From the NCBI GenBank assembly GCA_019054805.1, contig JAHQIY010000003.1, forward strand, positions 6,138,001 to 6,202,000: a stretch of 64,000 nucleotides of DNA, in the 5' to 3' direction. The notes under the pieces are model-generated. The model was not told where the DNA came from. It saw only the letters and a list, made by a program, of their open reading frames with translations, and did no database searches. Numbering within the stretch: position 1 is the stretch's first letter; every line of letters begins with the position of its first letter. The stretch is from Brachionus manjavacas. Lineage: Eukaryota; Rotifera; Eurotatoria; Ploima; Brachionidae. The position numbers and the translations under genes were made by a program. This document shows positions 38,039 to 48,745 of this stretch, one piece after another.

Positions 38039-39739
38039 TTAATTGATAGTTTTAAAATTGTTTAGAATAGTCAAAATTTTTAAATTTAATAAAATTATTC
38101 GTCTCAGACTTTCCATAGTTGTATGCTTTGATAAGACTCTATTGAAATATTCGCATAATTTAATTAACATTTTTTGAAGTTCTGTTTCTTCTTGATTGAG
38201 TTTTATTTGATTTTTTTTATAAAAACACATTTGAACAAATATTAATTCAATTATTTTATTAACTTTTAAAATTAAATCAAATGAATATTGAATAACTTGC
38301 TTTATAAAACTATTGTATATTTTTCGCTCAATATTTAAGTTTCTTACAATCGAATCACACAATATCCTTGAATTTTGATTATTTATTATTTTGGTTGTAA
38401 AATGATCTCTTTGATTTAAATTTAAAATCAATTTTTCGCCACATGATGCTCTATATAAATACTGATCAATCAAAGGTTGCATTATTTTTTGTTCCCATTC
38501 TTTTAAAGTCATTGTAAACTCATTTATTAACAAGCAATTGCCATGCTCGGTAAAAACTCTTTGCTGACAATTCCAACAAAAATGGACACCACAAACACAT
38601 TGCATATATATACAACCACCATTTTTTTCTATGAACACTTTGCATGATGGACAAAATTTTCCCTTAACTACCAATTCATTATTATTATTATTTTTGTCTT
38701 CAAAAAAATTTAAATAAAATTGATAAGTTTCACATCGAACTGGAAAATGAGATTCTGCTTTACATTCCATGCAAAACGAGTAACCACAACAGCATCTAAG
38801 AAATTTGAAGCGGCAATTTTTATCCAAAATTTTGCCACATTTTTTTGGACATTTTATGTAATCTTTTTCCATGACATTTTTCGAATATTGCTTAAACATA
38901 ATTCTGGGTAAAAGTAGTTTTAAAATGTCTAATTCTAATTTTTTATCACAACTATTGAAGCAACACCTAAATTCTTGGCAGGGAAACTTTGTAATAACAT
39001 AACTTTCCCAACAATATTTGCAACATCCATGATTACAAGAATTTAAAACTAGTTTAAGATTAGAATTATCGTAACAAATGGGACAGTTGTAATTTGCTAT
39101 AACCTGGCGAAATGAACAATTTTCCTGTTTTTGATTTAAATAATAAAGTGGTTTTGAGAGTGAGCAAAGCGAATCTTCATATGTTCTAAAGTTCAGTTGA
39201 TCTTTATTAATTGATTCAATTAATTTTTTCAAATTTAGTACAATTCTATCTATTGACCCATTAGCTTTTCTAAATTGTTCCTTTTTTTTTATAACTAAAA
39301 AATCTGAGTCTACCTTTATAGTCCTTTTGGCCTTTGTTTTTAAAGTTTTTATGATATGTTTATCATAGTTTTTCTTATATATTATATGTGCGAATTTGAA
39401 TTCTCGTTTAAAGTATACTTTGTCGCTTCTTTTTGGAATAGATTCTTTTTGAAAATAAAATTTTTGGAAGACATCGCTTGTTCCTGGCTTGAAAACTAAT
39501 ATTTCTAATTTTTTTTAAAAAATTATTTTACCATATTCAGGATTCGTTTTGATATTTGATATTAAATAGTTCTTTATTTGCCAATTTTTATTCTTATTTA
39601 AATTTACAAAAAACATTTTCTCGTTCCATTTGACATAACACTTTTCTTCGAAATTTCGATTACTAAGCTTAAATATTTTCTTTGATGAAGTAGGCCTTAA
39701 GGATTTGGCATCCTGATACAATGAAGAAAAAATGTCCAT
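38039..39739 (-). pseudogene. RBR (RING-IBR-RING2) E3 ubiquitin ligase with in-frame stop
   Basis: One continuous reading frame of 567 codons from ATG at 39,739, broken by a single TAA at 39,517-39,515. The N-terminal about 170 residues have no recognised domain. Then follow RING1 (CPICYDNSN, HGCCKYCW, CCFNSC), IBR (CPKKCGK...CCCGYSFCMEC) and RING2 (CPSCKVFIEKNGGCIYMQC, CGVHFCWNC) with the presumed catalytic Cys in NGGC (about residue 376), and a helical C-terminus. Ariadne- or Parkin-type RBR enzymes accept ubiquitin on this Cys and pass it to substrates. The equivalent codon in the second copy (48,123-48,121) is GAA, so the stop is a Glu75 nonsense change. A TTG at 39,232 opens the RBR part, but no ATG does so before RING1. 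The duplication boundary (39,265) falls inside this coding frame. It could be a true null allele, a real pseudogene or a base error; the RBR domain itself looks intact. Confidence 0.82.
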
Positions 39740-40127
39740 TTTTTTTCAATTTATAATTTTTATTTATTTCTTAATTTAAAGTTTTTTTCAAAAAATAGCT
39801 TAAATCCAAAATTATTTCACAATTTTTAATATTTTTGTCAAATTATATTGAATTAGCAATTTTTAAGAATTTTTTATTAAAATTTCAAAATCATTTACTA
39901 AATTAACCTAAATATTATTTTTTTTTACTTTTTCACAATAAAGAAAAAATCTTATTCAAATTAAGTCTTTTTTGTTTTTTAAAACTAGATAACCAATTTC
40001 TTTGTAAGCGATGCGGACAACACTTTGAGATTTTTTTAATGTTTTTGTCTAATTTTAAAAGTCAAAATATTAAAAGTTTAAAAAAATTACCAATTTTTTC
40101 ATTTAAGCCCACTAAATAAGTTAAAGA
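39740..40127. other. RBR promoter-side spacer, copy A
   Basis: AT-rich DNA between the RBR start codon and the Mutator-like element. It is present identically, apart from small indels, in copy B (48,346-48,735). It should contain the RBR promoter. No motif stands out. Confidence 0.4.
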
Positions 40128-40137
40128 ATTTTTTAAT

Positions 40138-41384
40138 GAGACTATTTTTAGTCAGTAGATATTTATTTTTTCCAGAAGATATTTTATTTTTTTTTAAAAG
40201 ATAAAAAAATACAAAGAAAAAGATAAATGTTTTTTATCATATATAATAATTTTTTTATAATAGATAAAAAAAAATTGATTAAGAAAAAAAAATTAATTAA
40301 TAAAAAAAAATTAATTAAGAAAAAAATAAAAAAATTAATTCCGTTTATTACGGTTTTCTTCTCTTTGATAATCTAGCACTTTGATTTGAATTTTCATCAT
40401 TTGTTTGATTTTCTGTAATTAAATTGGCATCATTTTCCTTGTTTTTTTTAGGTCTTCCACGTCCACGTTTTTCAGGGGCTCTAAAATTATTTGAAGTGGA
40501 TTCAACAGGAGCTTGTGTAACTATAACTTGATCGTTATTTGATGATGCTATACCATTTGAAGCTCGACATACCCATCTCCCAAATTGAGTCTAAGCCATC
40601 TTGCTATTTCTTTTGGAGTCTTTTTTATCTTTTTGATACAATTGGACAGCTTTTTTTTTACTTTTTTCCCATGCTTCTTTTGAAATTTGATCACCGTGTT
40701 CATGCACTATATCTTGTAAATTCACTGAAACTTGTAAACTTGTACTGAGTTTTAATGAAAACATCATTTTTGAGCATAAAGAGCATTTGTAAAATTGCTT
40801 TTCTCCATTTTTTGTATTCCTTTTATCTTTTTATCCATTGATTATTGTCTATCAACCCATTATCCAAACTTTCTATAAATTCTTTGTAATTGGTATAAGT
40901 TGCATAGTCATCATATACCTTTGCATTTCCACGTTTACTTGAAACAATTTCTTCAACGTCATTATCTGTATCGTCACCATTATTTTCTTGCGAGTTATTT
41001 ACCGCGAGAATTGAAGTAGTAGATGATTCAGATATTTCCATATTTTTAATTTGTTAATTAATGATAAGTTTTTTGTTTATAGATATCGATTTTTATACTT
41101 GTTTTAGAGTACAATTAATTAAGAAAACTTATTTTTATTAATGAACGAAACTTTTTAATTAATAAGAAACACTTATTAAGTGCTAATTAAGTATAATTAG
41201 TTAATCTAACACATAAAAAAAATTATCTACTTAACAAAACAATTATCTTCGTAACAAAATAATTATCTACCGAAAAAGGTGAAAATCTACTAACAAAAAC
41301 ATTTATCTTTTCATTAAATTATCTTTTTTTTAAAATAAAATTATCTTCTGAAAAAACAATTATCTACTAACGAAAAACTATGCC
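40138..41384. mobile_element. Mutator-like DNA transposon, copy A (1,247 bp)
   Basis: The left end GAGACTATTTTTAGTCAGTAGATA and the reverse complement of the right end (GGCATAGTTTTTCGTTAGTAGATA) form inverted repeats that continue, diverged, for about 100 bp (GTAGATA, CAGAAGATA, AAAGATAAATG in the same order). The flanks carry a direct 10-bp repeat ATTTTTTAAT (40,128-40,137 and 41,385-41,394), which fits the 8-10 bp duplication made by Mutator-like elements, although its A/T composition weakens the call. The right subterminal zone is an array of about 20-bp units around ATTATCTACTAACAAAA. The single internal gene has no transposase core, so the element is presumably non-autonomous. Confidence 0.68.
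40348..41041 (-). pseudogene. AT-hook / zinc-binding transposon protein, frameshifted, copy A
   Basis: The ATG at 41,041 opens an acidic N-terminus, then YDDYATYTNYKEFIESL. In this copy a 2-base shortening of a T-run (near 40,830) ends the frame at NNQWIKR. Copy B keeps the frame further, through FYKCSLCSKM, VHEHGD (a C..C..H.H pattern as in FLYWCH-like domains of Mutator-type proteins) and KKTPKEIARWLRLNL. In both copies a further -1 shift is needed to reach the C-terminal part with the AT-hook EKRGRGRPKK and a basic end (LSKRRKP, stop 40,350-40,348). DNA binding is likely from the AT-hook. The family assignment rests mainly on the flanking repeats. Confidence 0.55.
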
Positions 41385-41394
41385 ATTTTTTAAT

Positions 41395-42224
41395 TACCCT
41401 GAGTTTTTAAAAATTATTTATTTAGAAAATAATTAAATATGTAAATATTAACTTTTTAACACAATAATAATAATAATAGTCATTCATTCATTCATTCTAC
41501 ACCAGAACTTCATATGGTACTTTTCGAGGTTTTACGCTATTTTCAAAGAAATTTTACATTCAAATAATGCTGTATTTTACATTCTAAGTAATTTTTTTGT
41601 TTTTGATCGATATTTAAACAAATATAAAAGTCAAGAATCAAATTAAAATCTATTATTTTCAGATTTTTTATTTTAGCTCAGAATTAGTAATAAAATTAAA
41701 ACAAAAAAATTAAATTTTTATTATATTTTACTAAAGGATATTGCATTCTAAAGATTTAATTAACTTTAATGAAATAATTTTTCGGCCTCAGAGTTAAATT
41801 ACACAATGCCTTTTATAATTTAATCTTAATGTTTAAATTTTTTGTAAATCTTTAATTCAATATTAATTTGCCATAGTCTTTACTTTTTAAATTATAGACA
41901 ATTAAAAAAATCTCAAATTATTGGTAATTTTCTCTTACAATTTTCGTTTAAAACTGTAAAATTTAAAAATTTAATCGCCTTGAAATTTTGGGAAATTGTT
42001 TTGAAAAATACTTATCCATACAAATTAGATAAGGAAGGACTTAGTTTTTAGGGTTGGAAAGTTAGCTGTTCCATAACCAAAGTAATTACAGTATTTAAAG
42101 AGGACCAGCTTGCTACCGATTTCAATTCTAAGTTCGATTGAGAAATGATAATTGAAAGGTTAGTTTGTAGGTGAAATAAAATTGAAAATACTAAAAAATT
42201 TAAGATTAGATTTTTAATTTGTTT
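41395..42224. other. Spacer between the transposon and MFSD3, copy A
   Basis: AT-rich DNA with a short (AAT)n(TCAT)n microsatellite at about 41,462-41,500. It presumably includes the 3' UTR of the MFSD3-type gene. No gene is seen. Confidence 0.45.
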
Positions 42225-43683
42225 TTATTCCTGATTAGAGTGGTTTCGATTTAGTAATAATTTACCAGGTTTGAACTGAAGATTGATTATACAAATAAAA
42301 TATAATGCAACAAAAAGTATAAAAGCTGCCGAATATCCAAATTCGTCAGCAAAAAACGATATAACGGGCTGAAATAGTAGCTTTCCAAATACTTCACAAG
42401 TGGCTATTAGTGAAAAATGAGAAGCTTGTATTGTCTTAGGTGCCATGAATGATATTTCCATCATTAATGTGAACGTAAATGTGGTGAGTATTCCAGATAA
42501 GAAAAGCTGTAGTTGGACCAAAATCATCAATGAATCTTAACAAAATTTTGTAAAAAATAAAAAAAAATAATTATTCAAATTACAAAATATCTTATTGTTA
42601 AATTGATAATCTTCTTTGATCTTCGGATGGTTTATCTCATTCCAAATAATAAAAAAAGAAATAAGAATTATTGGAATCAAACGCAGATAAACACTGTACT
42701 CTAGCCATTTTAAAGTAGAAAACCTAAGTACCACAATAAAAAAAATTCAGAACAAATTTCAAATTAATGCATTTTTACTTTTTACTTGTCTTTTTTAAGA
42801 TAATTCCGCCTAAAAACGATCCAATTATACTTAGTGATTGTCCGGATATTCCTGTCCAAAATCCAATTTTGGCTGAAGAAACATTTCTATCATGTAAATA
42901 AATTGGCAATAGATTCAAAGAAGATTGTTCACCTAAAAAATTTTATTTTCTAAACTTTAGTTAAAAAAATTTAAGCGTTTTACCTAGTTTATAGATTAAG
43001 ACAAAAATGCAAATCCAATAGGTAACCGGTGAATTATGAAGCAAACTAATTCTTTGTCTGAATGTTAATACTTTTTTATTTTCGTTATCTATTCCTTCTG
43101 ATTGTTGTGATAATTTTAGCTCTGAGTTAAAGAGCGAAAAGTTTAAAAGAAGTAAACTGGCCATGTAGACAGTTCCAATTATAAAAAAAGTCTGCGAAAT
43201 CGTAATATAATCCATCAAAAATACTAGAAATCCTCCGCTAAACAAAGTTCCTAATTTGAATCCACCAACTTGAATGGTATTTCCAAGGCCTAGATCTTCT
43301 TTCTTCAATGCATTCATTGCGAACCAGTCAACACATATATCCTGGGTGGCCGAAGCCGTGTTTAGTATCAATAGCAAAAAGGCCAATTCTGTAAAATTAC
43401 TAAGTAATATGCCAAAATAAGAGCCTAGTGAAAGTACAAAGAGACTAGTTTGAAGCCAGAAACGCTTTGTTCTGTGAACATCGACGATTAAAGCTGCTAT
43501 TAAAAATTTACATACCCAAGGAATTAGCAGAAGCTTGAATAAACCAAGTGAAGTTATTGAGACACCTTGTTTCCTCATTACAAGTGGCAAATATCTTGAT
43601 TGAAAGCCATAGGGCATTGCTTGAATAAAATAGAGCACAAACAAAGATACAAAATTTATCAAATCAATTTTATTTTTAATCAT
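42225..43683 (-). CDS. MFSD3: MFSD3/SLC33-type transporter, copy A
   Basis: Four exons on the minus strand (43,683-42,984, 42,932-42,779, 42,723-42,584, 42,535-42,225) with GT-AG introns of 51, 55 and 48 bp encode 434 residues, about the length of human MFSD3. The start is ATG at 43,683. Diagnostic stretches are YFIQAMPYGFQSRYLPLVM in helix 1-loop, ASATQDICVDWFAMNAL and GLGNTIQVGGFKLGTLFSGG in the N-half, and GILTTFTFTLMMEISFMAP near the C-terminus. Together they match MFSD3, a relative of the acetyl-CoA transporter SLC33A1. About 12 membrane helices are expected; the substrate is not established. The NUDT6-type gene ends only 50 bp upstream on the same strand, and an acceptor-like TTTTAATTTTAG lies 12 bases before the start codon. 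Confidence 0.92.
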
Positions 43684-43733
43684 TGTTTTTTAAATCTAAA
43701 ATTAAAATTAAAACCTTTAAACTGTCTGAAACT

Positions 43734-44856
43734 CTATTCGGGTATTTGACGAAAAAATAGATTATAAAATTTTCCCCTAAACGGTGAACTCATTTCTTTA
43801 GGTGCTATGTCTATGTTTTCAAAGCCTCTGACCTTTCCATACTTTATTAGTTTGGAAACTGTTTTAGTTATATTATTTTCACTATAATTGCACAAAAAAT
43901 CTAAATCAATCCATTCACAAGCTTTGACTTCATCTTTACAGTGATCGATTTCATAACTGATGGGCTCAAGCCGACAAATAACATAGAGATCAGACCTTCC
44001 ATGAGCTCTTGGGTAATTATGTTGTTGCCTGAAAGCGATAACAGAACGAAATTCTACAAAAGTGTTTGTTTTGAGAATATAATGAATATTCTTATCAATT
44101 TTTATTTACTTGTTTCTATTCCTGTTTCTTCGAATACCTCCCTAACTGCAGTATCTTGAACATTTTCACCCAAATCAGCTTAAGTTTGTTATTTTTTAAG
44201 AATAAGAAAAATTTTCTTAGTCTATTTACCAGATCCTCCTGGAAGCTTCCAAAAGTCTTTGACCATGATTCTATCTTTTATGCATAAAATTTGGTTTCTG
44301 TCAGATCGGTATACCGCGCCTATAAAAAAAAATAAAATCTAAAAAAATAATAAAACGACCTTTACCAGCGACACCCATTTGATGAGTAGCAAATAATGGT
44401 ATTTTAGATGGCCTGTCATCAGGTAGCCATTTATAAAGTACTGCTTCATTATTTTCAGCATGGTGATATTTGAATCCATATTTAGCCAAAATTACAGCTA
44501 AATTAGATAAATTAATTGGAAGGTAGTACCAAATTGAAGTTCTTTTTTCGTCCTTCCATTCATTTAAAGATTCTAAAATTAAAATTTCACTAATTTGATA
44601 TTTTAATATGGCATGTTTTACTTTTTAAAATTTTTTCGAATTCATCAGTATTCGAATGTATTTTTTGCATTAACTTATCTACTTCATCTGATTGAATATG
44701 TATGTCATTAAATTTGCTTACAGTATAAGTAAATTTAGTTTCATTGGTAAACTTTCTGGTCTGAAATGCTAGATTTCCTATAATTGACAACTTATCATTA
44801 AAAATTGAAACACTTTTTTTAAAATGAATAGAACACAATAATTTGACCAAACTCAT
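43734..44856 (-). CDS. NUDT6: NUDT6-type Nudix hydrolase, copy A (intact)
   Basis: Five exons (44,856-44,622, 44,572-44,366, 44,319-44,230, 44,178-44,110, 44,053-43,734) with GT-AG introns of 49, 46, 51 and 56 bp give exactly 306 residues, close to human NUDT6. The pre-Nudix domain has WYYLPINLSNLA, KYHHAENNEAVLYKWL and the junction HQMGVAG|AVYRSD. The Nudix box GSADLGENVQDTAVREVFEE runs from Gly176 through Glu182, Arg190-Glu191 and Glu194-Glu195 to Gly197 with every consensus residue present. The downstream RQQHNYPRAHGRSDLYVICR and the ending RGKFYNLFFRQIPE are also NUDT6-like. The enzyme would hydrolyse a nucleoside-diphosphate-linked substrate in a metal-dependent way; the natural substrate is uncertain. 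It lies directly upstream of MFSD3. Confidence 0.93.
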
Positions 44857-44970
44857 TTTGATATTCAGTTCAATTTTTAGAATTATGATTGAAATTTTTC
44901 AAATTAAATGTAAAGGCAAAATTTTTGGCTTTTACTTAATTCATTTTTTTTCTTTGATTTTTAAACATTT

Positions 44971-45120
44971 ATGTTAGCTTATATTAATTTCTCAAAGATT
45001 GAAGTAAATAAATGGCCAGAGAGTATTCTTTTTGACAATGTTATCAAAAAGAACGGAATTGTGAATTTTCATACAAACTTTCCAAAAATCACAAAAATTA
45101 AATTCTTTTTCATCAATTAA
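44971..45120 (+). CDS. Small ORF of 49 codons, copy A (uncertain)
   Basis: ATG at 44,971 opens a frame beginning MLAYINFSKIEVNKW and closing at TAA 45,120. It includes a fairly balanced stretch (WPESILFDNVIKKNG). It is divergent to NUDT6, 114 bp from its start codon, and is kept without frame damage in copy B (53,573-53,722). It may be the first exon of an unrecognised gene, a transposon scrap or chance; no family was recognised. Confidence 0.22.
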   Translation: MLAYINFSKIEVNKWPESILFDNVIKKNGIVNFHTNFPKITKIKFFFIN

Positions 45121-46306
45121 AATTGACAAAACTTAGTTTTTTAAACTTTGATGATGAAACAAAATGAAACAAAATATGTTCCACTAGTCTCAACAAAAAA
45201 TATTCTAACTAACACAGTAAATATCAATGATTCAAATAAAATATCAATATTTTAAGATTTACATTATTGTATTTATTTTTTTGTCTCTATGATCAATTCT
45301 AAATAGAATTTTTTTGCAATTTGTGAATTTTTTTTATTTAAATGTTAAAATCCTGTCATCGCTACTTAAATAATTTGGAATCAGGTGGTTATAATTTTAA
45401 AATCTTATTTTTCAATTCTAAGTTAACTTACAATTTGATTAAAAATAATCAATTTATTGGCAAATATTATATTAAAATTTTTATTTAAATTGGACTATTA
45501 AATGAAATATTTTTTGCTTCACCTTTTAAAGCCTATAGGAAAATCTTTAGTACAAGAAAAAATCTTTAGTCTTTAAAATTTTGCATTGGAATTTTTGAAT
45601 GAAAATCCACAATAAAAAACCGCCAATTAAGAAAATAAAATTAAAAAATTATTTTTTCGAATTAATTATTTACAATGTACAAAATTTTAATTTTAAATTT
45701 ATTTACAATATTTGTATTTAATTTATTATAAATAATCGAATTCGGATTAATAATTATTGAAGATATCTTAAATTATTTTCTTTTGCAGTTGAAGTAAGAG
45801 TATCCTTAAAGACATTTATTTTTTTCCAAGAATCGGGAACTAAATAATTTTGATGCTTATTAAAATAGAATTTCTAGCGAACATTTGTTGCAACAATTTA
45901 TTTAAAAGTACTTTAAAATAGAAAGTTCACATTGGTTTTAATAAAATATTAGATATTTTTTTTGAATTGGAACGCTTGCTTTAACATTATTAAAATGATT
46001 TTAAAGTAATGACAAAATAATTCAAATTTAGAAGTAAAGACCGTAACCTCATTGTCAGATCTCAGAAAGGCATAGATAACCAATGAGATTTAACTTTTTA
46101 AAGAACCATTTTCCTTTTTGTACTTTTTTTACTTTAAGGTAATTGTAAAAAATAAACGGAGGCCTCGGGTCTGCTGAAGGTAAGAAAAATATTAGTTAAA
46201 ATTTAAAATTTTTATTTTAATTATCAAAAAGTACAGTTAGGAACGAGGCCAATTAAAATAAAATTCTGATAAAGTACAAAAGTAAGTTTTTATATTCTCA
46301 TTGACT

Positions 46307-46370
46307 TTACCTCCAAAAAGGTACTGGAAAAGGAGAAAAGAGCCTCCCTATTATCCGCTAGGATAGAAAA
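46307..46370 (-). repeat. Dispersed repeat, copy 2 of 3
   Basis: The reverse complement of this stretch matches 26,991-27,048 over CTATCCTA.CG.ATAATAGGG and TCCAGTACCTTTTT. It sits in an unusually GC-rich patch for this window, which also contains GGAGGCCTCGGGTCTGCTGAAG near 46,160. Confidence 0.6.
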
Positions 46371-46469
46371 AGGGCAATTATTAATTATAAAAATAAAAAA
46401 ACAGAAATTAATCTATCATCAAAAAAGAATACTTATTTGAGTATATTTTCATAAATTAATTTTTTTAAG

Positions 46470-46880
46470 ATGAGTAAAAGAGATTTCAAACAAGGTATTG
46501 GAAATTTTTGTGAAAGAAGAGTAACAATTGATGATTTTTTTGCAACAGAAAAAATCTATTGCGAAAAAATCATCATTTTTTAAAAGAGGTTTTAAAAAAA
46601 ACATTAATTTTTGAAAAATGACTTTCAAGTGTTGATTCTGGATGAGATTGATCATCAAATTGTCATTCGTTTCAAATCTTTCAATTCTATCACTCTCATA
46701 GATAATATAAATGTATTCTAAAATTGATACCCTATTTTTTAATATGTGATTTAAAGACAAATTTAAAAAGAAATGGCTTGTAATTCACGATGATCAAACC
46801 TTTTAAAAATGAATACCCTGGTGATTTTCAAGTCCCAAATTTGGTAAAGGTTTTAAAGCCATTTAAAAACCAATAATGTT
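46470..46880 (+). pseudogene. Unrecognised coding relic, copy A
   Basis: Three successive plus-strand blocks look translated in the past: a basic block starting MSKRDFKQGIGNFCERRV, then (in another frame) DFQVLILDEIDHQIVIRF, then MIKPFKNEYPGDFQVPNLVK. In copy A an extra A in the run near 46,549 breaks the first block; in copy B that block stays open for 49 codons. No domain is recognised. Retroelement or virus-derived origin is possible but not shown. Confidence 0.35.
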
Positions 46881-47194
46881 TATCATTTAATTAGTTTTTT
46901 TATCATAATAATGTAATTAAAACTTAAAATTTTTCTAATTTTATTAGACATGTTTATATTTAACACCGTACTTGGTAGTTTATTAGTGACTGGGAAGTGA
47001 TCCAACAATAAAAAACAATCTGCTTACAACTAGATATTGAGAAATAAGCAATTTTCTTTAAAGAATTGAGTTTTTTTAGAGAAAATACAAAATAAAATTC
47101 AACTAAAGATCAAGATTTCTTGATTGAAAATTCAATCCAATCAATCATTAATCATATATAGTTTACTTATGGGCTAAGTATCTCAAGACTAAAA

Positions 47195-47660
47195 GTGAAA
47201 ACTTTAAAATTCTTAAACATTTCCCTGAACAACTTTATACGAACCATGTTAGGTTTGAACTATAGCTGTCACTTATCAAATATTCTTAAGATCTTGAAAA
47301 TTTTCAATTTCGAACATTTTTATGCTTTTTCTAAACTCTCTTTTATCAAAAATCTAAAATATAATAGACTTGCTTCTTACATTTTTGATTGTATGTGTAT
47401 CAGTTATAAATCAATCACTAATGTTAGAATTAAGTCTTTTGAACAGACTATATCTTTTCTTTTTTCATACCTTGGTAAAGATATACATTTTATAAAAAAA
47501 TAACTCATTTCAATTTCAATTGGAATTAAAAAAGAATCTAAACCCCCACGATGGCTTATCTGACTCTATTAAATTATGTCTAAACAATCTAAAGTCTACT
47601 CCTTAGAAATTTTATCGGGTCTTTCTGGTTCAAGTCTTGATTTACTTTCTTTTGGTCCAC
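47195..47660 (+). pseudogene. LINE reverse transcriptase C-terminal fragment, copy A
   Basis: An open stretch of about 100 codons reads NISLNNFIRTMLGLNYSCHL, then HFYAFSKLSFIKNL, then stops. In a shifted frame DGLSDSIKLCLNNLKS follows, and then long T-runs. The pattern resembles the region after the palm of LINE reverse transcriptases ('N..IR...G......S.IL..L.I..F....'). No ATG begins the frame, no catalytic motif is present, and it is identical in layout to 55,799-56,260. Confidence 0.48.
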
Positions 47661-47856
47661 AGTTCTTAAAAAAATTATTTTTTTTTTTTTTTTTATTTTG
47701 ATCTTTTATTTTTTTTTCTTAAATTTTTCTATTTTGATTTCTTAATTTTGTAAATTTTTATTTTTACTTCTCCACGATGAAGGTTAATTTTGATACAAAT
47801 AAAATGCATCATTTGTTTTCTATTAGTCTTTATTTCGATTTGAAGTAGAACGGCAA

Positions 47857-48345
47857 TTAATAAAAAAAAACTTTTCTAAATTGTTCCTTTTTTTTTATAA
47901 CTAAAAAATCTGAGTCTACCTTTATAGTCCTTTTGGCCTTTGTTTTTAAAGTTTTTATGATATGTTTATCATAGTTTTTCTTATATATTATATGTGCGAA
48001 TTTGAATTCTCGTTTAAAGTATACTTTGTCGCTTCTTTTTGGAATAGATTCTTTTTGAAAATAAAATTTTTGGAAGACATCGCTTGTTCCTGGCTTGAAA
48101 ACTAATATTTCTAATTTTTTTTCAAAAATTATTTTACCATATTCAGGATTCGTTTTGATATTTGATATTAAATAGTTCTTTATTTGCCAATTTTTATTCT
48201 TATTTAAATTTACAAAAAACATTTTCTCGTTCCATTTGACATAACACTTTTCTTCGAAATTTCGATTACTAAGCTTAAATATTTTCTTTGATGAAGTAGG
48301 CCTTAAGGATTTGGCATCCTGATACAATGAAGAAAAAATGTCCAT
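47857..48345 (-). pseudogene. Truncated 5' part of the RBR gene, copy B
   Basis: A 162-codon frame from ATG at 48,345. It reproduces the first 158 or so codons of the RBR gene without the stop seen in copy A (Glu75 is GAA here), then crosses the duplication junction after KEQFRK and ends four codons later (VFFY, stop 47,857-47,859). All RING and IBR modules are missing, so no ligase activity is possible. The promoter region is duplicated as well, so a short protein could be made. Confidence 0.85.
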
Positions 48346-48735
48346 TTTTTTTCAATTTATAATTTTTATTTATTTCTTAATTTAAAGTTTTTTTCAAAAA
48401 ATAGCTTAAATCCAAAATTATTTCACAATTTTTAATATTTTTGTCAAATTATATTGAATTAGCAATTTTTAAGAATTTTTTATTAAAATTTCAAAATCAT
48501 TTACTAAATTAACCTAAATATTATTTTTTTTTACTTTTTCACAATAAAGAAAAAATCTTATTCAAATTAAGTCTTTTTTGTTTTTTAAAACTAGATAACC
48601 AATTTCTTTGTAAGCGATGCGGACAACAATTTGAGATTTTTTTTAATGTTTTTGTCTAATTTTAAAAGTCAAAATATTAAAAGTTTAAAAAAAATTACCA
48701 ATTTTTTCATTTAAGCCCACTAAATAAGTTAAAGA
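48346..48735. other. RBR promoter-side spacer, copy B
   Basis: Near-identical counterpart of 39,740-40,127; nothing beyond AT-rich DNA is seen. Confidence 0.4.
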
Positions 48736-48745
48736 ATTTTTTAAT

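Larger units (their letters stand above)
39265..47870. repeat. Tandem duplication, copy A (8,606 bp)
   Basis: The sequence from CTTTTCTAAATTGTTCC at 39,265 to the A-run at 47,870 is repeated almost base for base from 47,871. It holds the 5' part of the RBR gene, a Mutator-like element, the MFSD3- and NUDT6-type genes, a small divergent ORF, a coding relic, a dispersed repeat and a LINE fragment. Its left end lies inside the RBR coding frame; the junction with copy B reads ATAAAAAAAAA then CTTTTCTAAATTG. Corresponding positions differ by 8,602-8,611 bases, reflecting small indels, mostly in homopolymers. Confidence 0.95.
44857..47870. other. Repeat- and relic-rich 3 kb at the right of copy A
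   Basis: The interval holds the presumed NUDT6 promoter, a 49-codon divergent ORF (44,971-45,120), a GC-richer patch with a dispersed repeat (46,140-46,370), coding relics (46,470-46,880), a LINE fragment (47,195-47,660) and long T-runs (about 47,670-47,760) ahead of the duplication junction. No intact long gene is visible. Confidence 0.5.

Noticed and set aside
46150..46260. Possible spliced-leader RNA gene (CTGCTGAAG followed by GTAAGAAA)
   Set aside because: The donor-like site is good, but no convincing Sm site with stem-loops follows, and the patch is part of a dispersed repeat.
46449..46760. 103-codon minus-strand frame in copy A
   Set aside because: Starts at TTG, is disrupted in copy B, and the opposite strand of the same DNA has more protein-like blocks.
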